This document shows, piece after piece, positions 62,047 to 64,000 of a DNA stretch of 64,000 nt. Origin of the DNA: Corynebacterium aurimucosum ATCC 700975. GTDB taxonomy: Bacteria; Actinomycetota; Actinomycetes; Mycobacteriales; Mycobacteriaceae. The stretch spans positions 1 to 64,000 of the forward strand of contig NZ_VDTC01000011.1 of the NCBI RefSeq assembly GCF_007672725.1, given 5' to 3'. The notes under the pieces are model-generated. The model saw only the letters and a list, made by a program, of their open reading frames with translations. It did no database searches and had not been told where the DNA came from. A program made the position numbers and the translations under genes. The first letter of the stretch is position 1; each line of letters starts with the position of its first letter.

Positions 62047-63579
62047 ATGAGCGAAGATCGTAAGAACATCAAGCGCGCGCTGATTAGCGTTTATGACAAG
62101 ACCGGTCTGGAAGACCTCGCCCGGTCCCTCGATAACGCTGGCGTGGAGATTGTTTCCACCGGTTCCACCGCGAAAAAGATCGCAGACTTGGGCATTGACG
62201 TCACGCCCGTCGAGAAGCTCACCGGCTTTCCAGAGTGCCTTGAGGGCCGTGTGAAGACGCTGCACCCCCGCGTGCATGCGGGAATCCTGGCGGATACCCG
62301 CAAGGACGATCACCTCAAGCAGCTTGAGGAGCTGGAGGTAGAGCCCTTCCAACTCGTCGTGGTGAACCTGTATCCCTTCCGTGAGACGGTTGCCTCCGGA
62401 GCCGACTTTGATGGCTGCGTGGAGCAGATCGATATCGGCGGCCCGTCCATGGTGCGCGCGGCCGCCAAGAACCACCCTTCCGTTGCTGTGGTTGTAGACC
62501 CTGCCCGCTATGGCGAGGTCGCAGACGCCGTGGCCAACGGTGGCTTCACGTTGGAACAGCGCCGCGGCCTAGCCCGCGATGCCTTCCTGCACACCGCTGA
62601 TTACGACGCCGCGGTGTCTGCGTGGTTCGTCGATCAGCTCAGCGAGGGCAAGGAGACCACCCCGCTGCGCTATGGCGAGAACTCGCACCAGTCCGCGACC
62701 GTGACCCGCATCGGTGCCAAGGGACTGGCCAATGCGACGCAGTTCAACGGCAAGGAAATGAGCTACAACAACTACCAGGATGCTGACGCCGCGTGGCGCG
62801 CCGCCTGGGATCATGAGCGCCCGTGCGTGGCAATCATCAAGCATGCCAACCCGTGTGGCATCGCGGTGTCTGACGAGTCCATCGCGGCTGCTCACCGCGC
62901 GGCCCATGCCTGCGACCCGATGTCCGCATTCGGCGGCGTCATCGCTGTGAACCGCGAGGTCACCGTGGAGATGGCGGAGCAGGTCAAGGAGATCTTCACC
63001 GAGGTCATCGTGGCCCCGTCCTACGAGGAGGGCGCCATCGAGGTTCTTAAGGCCAAGAAGAACCTCCGTGTGCTGCAAGCTGAGTACGAGGCTCCGCAGG
63101 TGGAGCGCAAGTACATTTCCGGCGGTGTGCTCACCCAAGAGCCGGATACCTACCAGGCGGAGGGCGATAACCCGGCCAACTGGACGCTGGCTGCGGGCGA
63201 GGCCCTGAACGAATCCGACCTAGCGCAGCTCGAGTTTGCTTGGCGCGCCGTGCGTGCGGTGAAGTCCAACGCCATCCTGTTGGCTAAGAACAATGCCACC
63301 GTGGGCGTGGGCATGGGCCAGGTCAATCGCGTCGACTCCGCCAAGCTCGCGGTGGAGCGCGCCAACACGCTGGCCGACGGCACCAACCGCACCGAAGGTT
63401 CCTTCGCTGCTTCGGACGCCTTCTTCCCGTTTGCGGATGGCCTCGAGGTCCTCCTCGAAGCTGGCGTCAAGGCCGTGGTTCAGCCGGGCGGCTCCATTCG
63501 CGATGAAGAGGTCATCGAGGCCGCTAAGAAGGCCGGCGTGACCATGTACTTCACCGGAACCCGTCACTTCTTCCACTAG
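62047..63579 (+). CDS. purH: Bifunctional AICAR transformylase/IMP cyclohydrolase
   Basis: A 510-aa enzyme for the last two steps of IMP synthesis. The N-terminal cyclohydrolase (MGS-like fold, ~1-190) has [44 protein letters not shown] and [15 protein letters not shown]. The C-terminal transformylase (~200-510) has [24 protein letters not shown] (catalytic Lys-His), [14 protein letters not shown] and the terminal FTGTRHFFH. It shares folate use with purN. Confidence 0.97.
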   Translation: MSEDRKNIKRALISVYDKTGLEDLARSLDNAGVEIVSTGSTAKKIADLGIDVTPVEKLTGFPECLEGRVKTLHPRVHAGILADTRKDDHLKQLEELEVEPFQLVVVNLYPFRETVASGADFDGCVEQIDIGGPSMVRAAAKNHPSVAVVVDPARYGEVADAVANGGFTLEQRRGLARDAFLHTADYDAAVSAWFVDQLSEGKETTPLRYGENSHQSATVTRIGAKGLANATQFNGKEMSYNNYQDADAAWRAAWDHERPCVAIIKHANPCGIAVSDESIAAAHRAAHACDPMSAFGGVIAVNREVTVEMAEQVKEIFTEVIVAPSYEEGAIEVLKAKKNLRVLQAEYEAPQVERKYISGGVLTQEPDTYQAEGDNPANWTLAAGEALNESDLAQLEFAWRAVRAVKSNAILLAKNNATVGVGMGQVNRVDSAKLAVERANTLADGTNRTEGSFAASDAFFPFADGLEVLLEAGVKAVVQPGGSIRDEEVIEAAKKAGVTMYFTGTRHFFH

Positions 63580-63609
63580 AGCCTGAACCAGAGCGTTCCA
63601 GCAACTTTA

Positions 63610-63679
63610 ACTGCCCTAGCTGACGAATCTAGCCGCCGTAATTCGACGCGGAAGCGCAAGGTTTGGCAGCTAGGGCAGT
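63610..63679. repeat. Palindrome behind purH, second copy of the CTAGGGC family
   Basis: ACTGCCCTAGCTG (63610-63622) pairs perfectly with CAGCTAGGGCAGT (63667-63679). TTTGGCAGCTAGGGCA within the right arm is identical to the palindrome behind csp. It again lies between two convergent genes. Confidence 0.75.
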
Positions 63680-63694
63680 GGTGATCTCAGCTTC

Positions 63695-64000
63695 TTAAGC
63701 GCCCGTGATGGTAAAAGACGTTGTCGCGAGCGCTGCCGTCGAGGTTGGCTCGGAGCTTGTACCGGTCTGGCCCGTATCGGATGATTCGCGGCCCCAGATA
63801 AACCACGCGCCGACGCCAAGGACGACTGCCAGGATGAGGAGCAGAGCAATCAGCGCTGCGATAGCACCGCTGAAGCGCCCTGTGCCTTTCGGCGGGGTAG
63901 GAGCGGCATAAGAGTTGGGCTGGGGTGGGTTTGGGGGTGTTGGCGCGCCACCGCTGAACGGCTGCGGGGCGGAGCTAGCGGGGTGCCCACCCAACTGGGG
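63695..64000 (-). CDS. Pro-rich membrane-anchored protein, 5' end outside the window
   Basis: The last ~100 residues or more of a protein that begins at or beyond the window edge. A Pro/Gly/Ser/Ala-rich cytoplasmic segment (PPNPPQPNSYAAPTPPKG) precedes one membrane helix (~44-68 of the visible part, FSGAIAALIALLLILAVVLG) and a short Ser/Thr-rich extracytoplasmic tail. The layout resembles small actinobacterial DUF4190/Pro-rich anchor proteins; no function can be named. It converges on purH. Confidence 0.6.
   Translation of the reverse strand, partial: PQLGGHPASSAPQPFSGGAPTPPNPPQPNSYAAPTPPKGTGRFSGAIAALIALLLILAVVLGVGAWFIWGRESSDTGQTGTSSEPTSTAALATTSFTITGA

Overview
The window is chromosomal DNA of a Corynebacterium (Actinobacteria, Mycobacteriales). 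The genus call rests on gene content and order: rpf1, a CspB-type cold-shock protein, sepH, serC, gltA, an FKBP isomerase, the mctB/mctC pair, mycoredoxin-folA-thyA-cysQ, lhr, pgi-csm-pcrA, purN-purH and several families restricted to this order (DUF3239, DUF2771, DUF3027, DUF6350). From memory this follows the C. glutamicum chromosome around gltA to purH. The DNA is GC-rich apart from a few AT-richer accessory patches. The species cannot be fixed from this stretch.

Layout. The window opens in the 3' end of a 5S rRNA gene and its terminator, followed by an orphan gene. From 1.2 to 20.5 kb lies core housekeeping: an aminotransferase, an XPB-type helicase with its Helicase_C_3 partner, a TetR/YhgE-like pair, rpf1, csp, secreted proteins, a purine permease, an rRNA methyltransferase, sepH, serC, gltA and fkpA. 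From 20.6 to 29.9 kb are an aldo/keto reductase, monocarboxylate uptake (mctBC) and several exported proteins. From 29.9 to 34.2 kb is an AT-richer accessory block (truncated TetR, PH-like protein, methyltransferase, TetR, double acetyltransferase) ending at tRNA-Arg(CCU), with 12-bp direct repeats and insertion-sequence-like debris. From 34.4 to 47 kb are mrx1-folA-thyA, a two-gene insertion, cysQ, lhr, lldD, nei, yccF and an HNH nuclease. From 47.4 to 64 kb are pgi, a serine protease lipoprotein, chorismate mutase, pcrA, two M23 peptidases flanking a PadR-ABC operon whose ATPase and permease are both frameshifted, DUF6350, purN, purH and a gene running off the end.

How the genes work together. 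Central carbon metabolism (gltA, pgi, lldD, mctBC), one-carbon and nucleotide synthesis (folA, thyA, purN, purH), serine and aromatic synthesis (serC, chorismate mutase), DNA maintenance (XPB, lhr, pcrA, nei) and envelope growth and division (rpf1, two M23 peptidases, sepH) are represented. Roughly a third of the genes show a TANNNT-like box 6-8 nt before the start codon, so I infer leaderless transcripts and use this to choose many starts.

Most interesting signals: a large mutually exclusive RNA fold in the rpf1 leader; an 11-bp sequence GCTTGGCGACG repeated seven times in unrelated frames and proteins; tandem hairpin units behind the HNH nuclease gene; a palindrome family in convergent intergenic gaps; and a double-frameshifted ABC operon behind a clean PadR operator-like palindrome.
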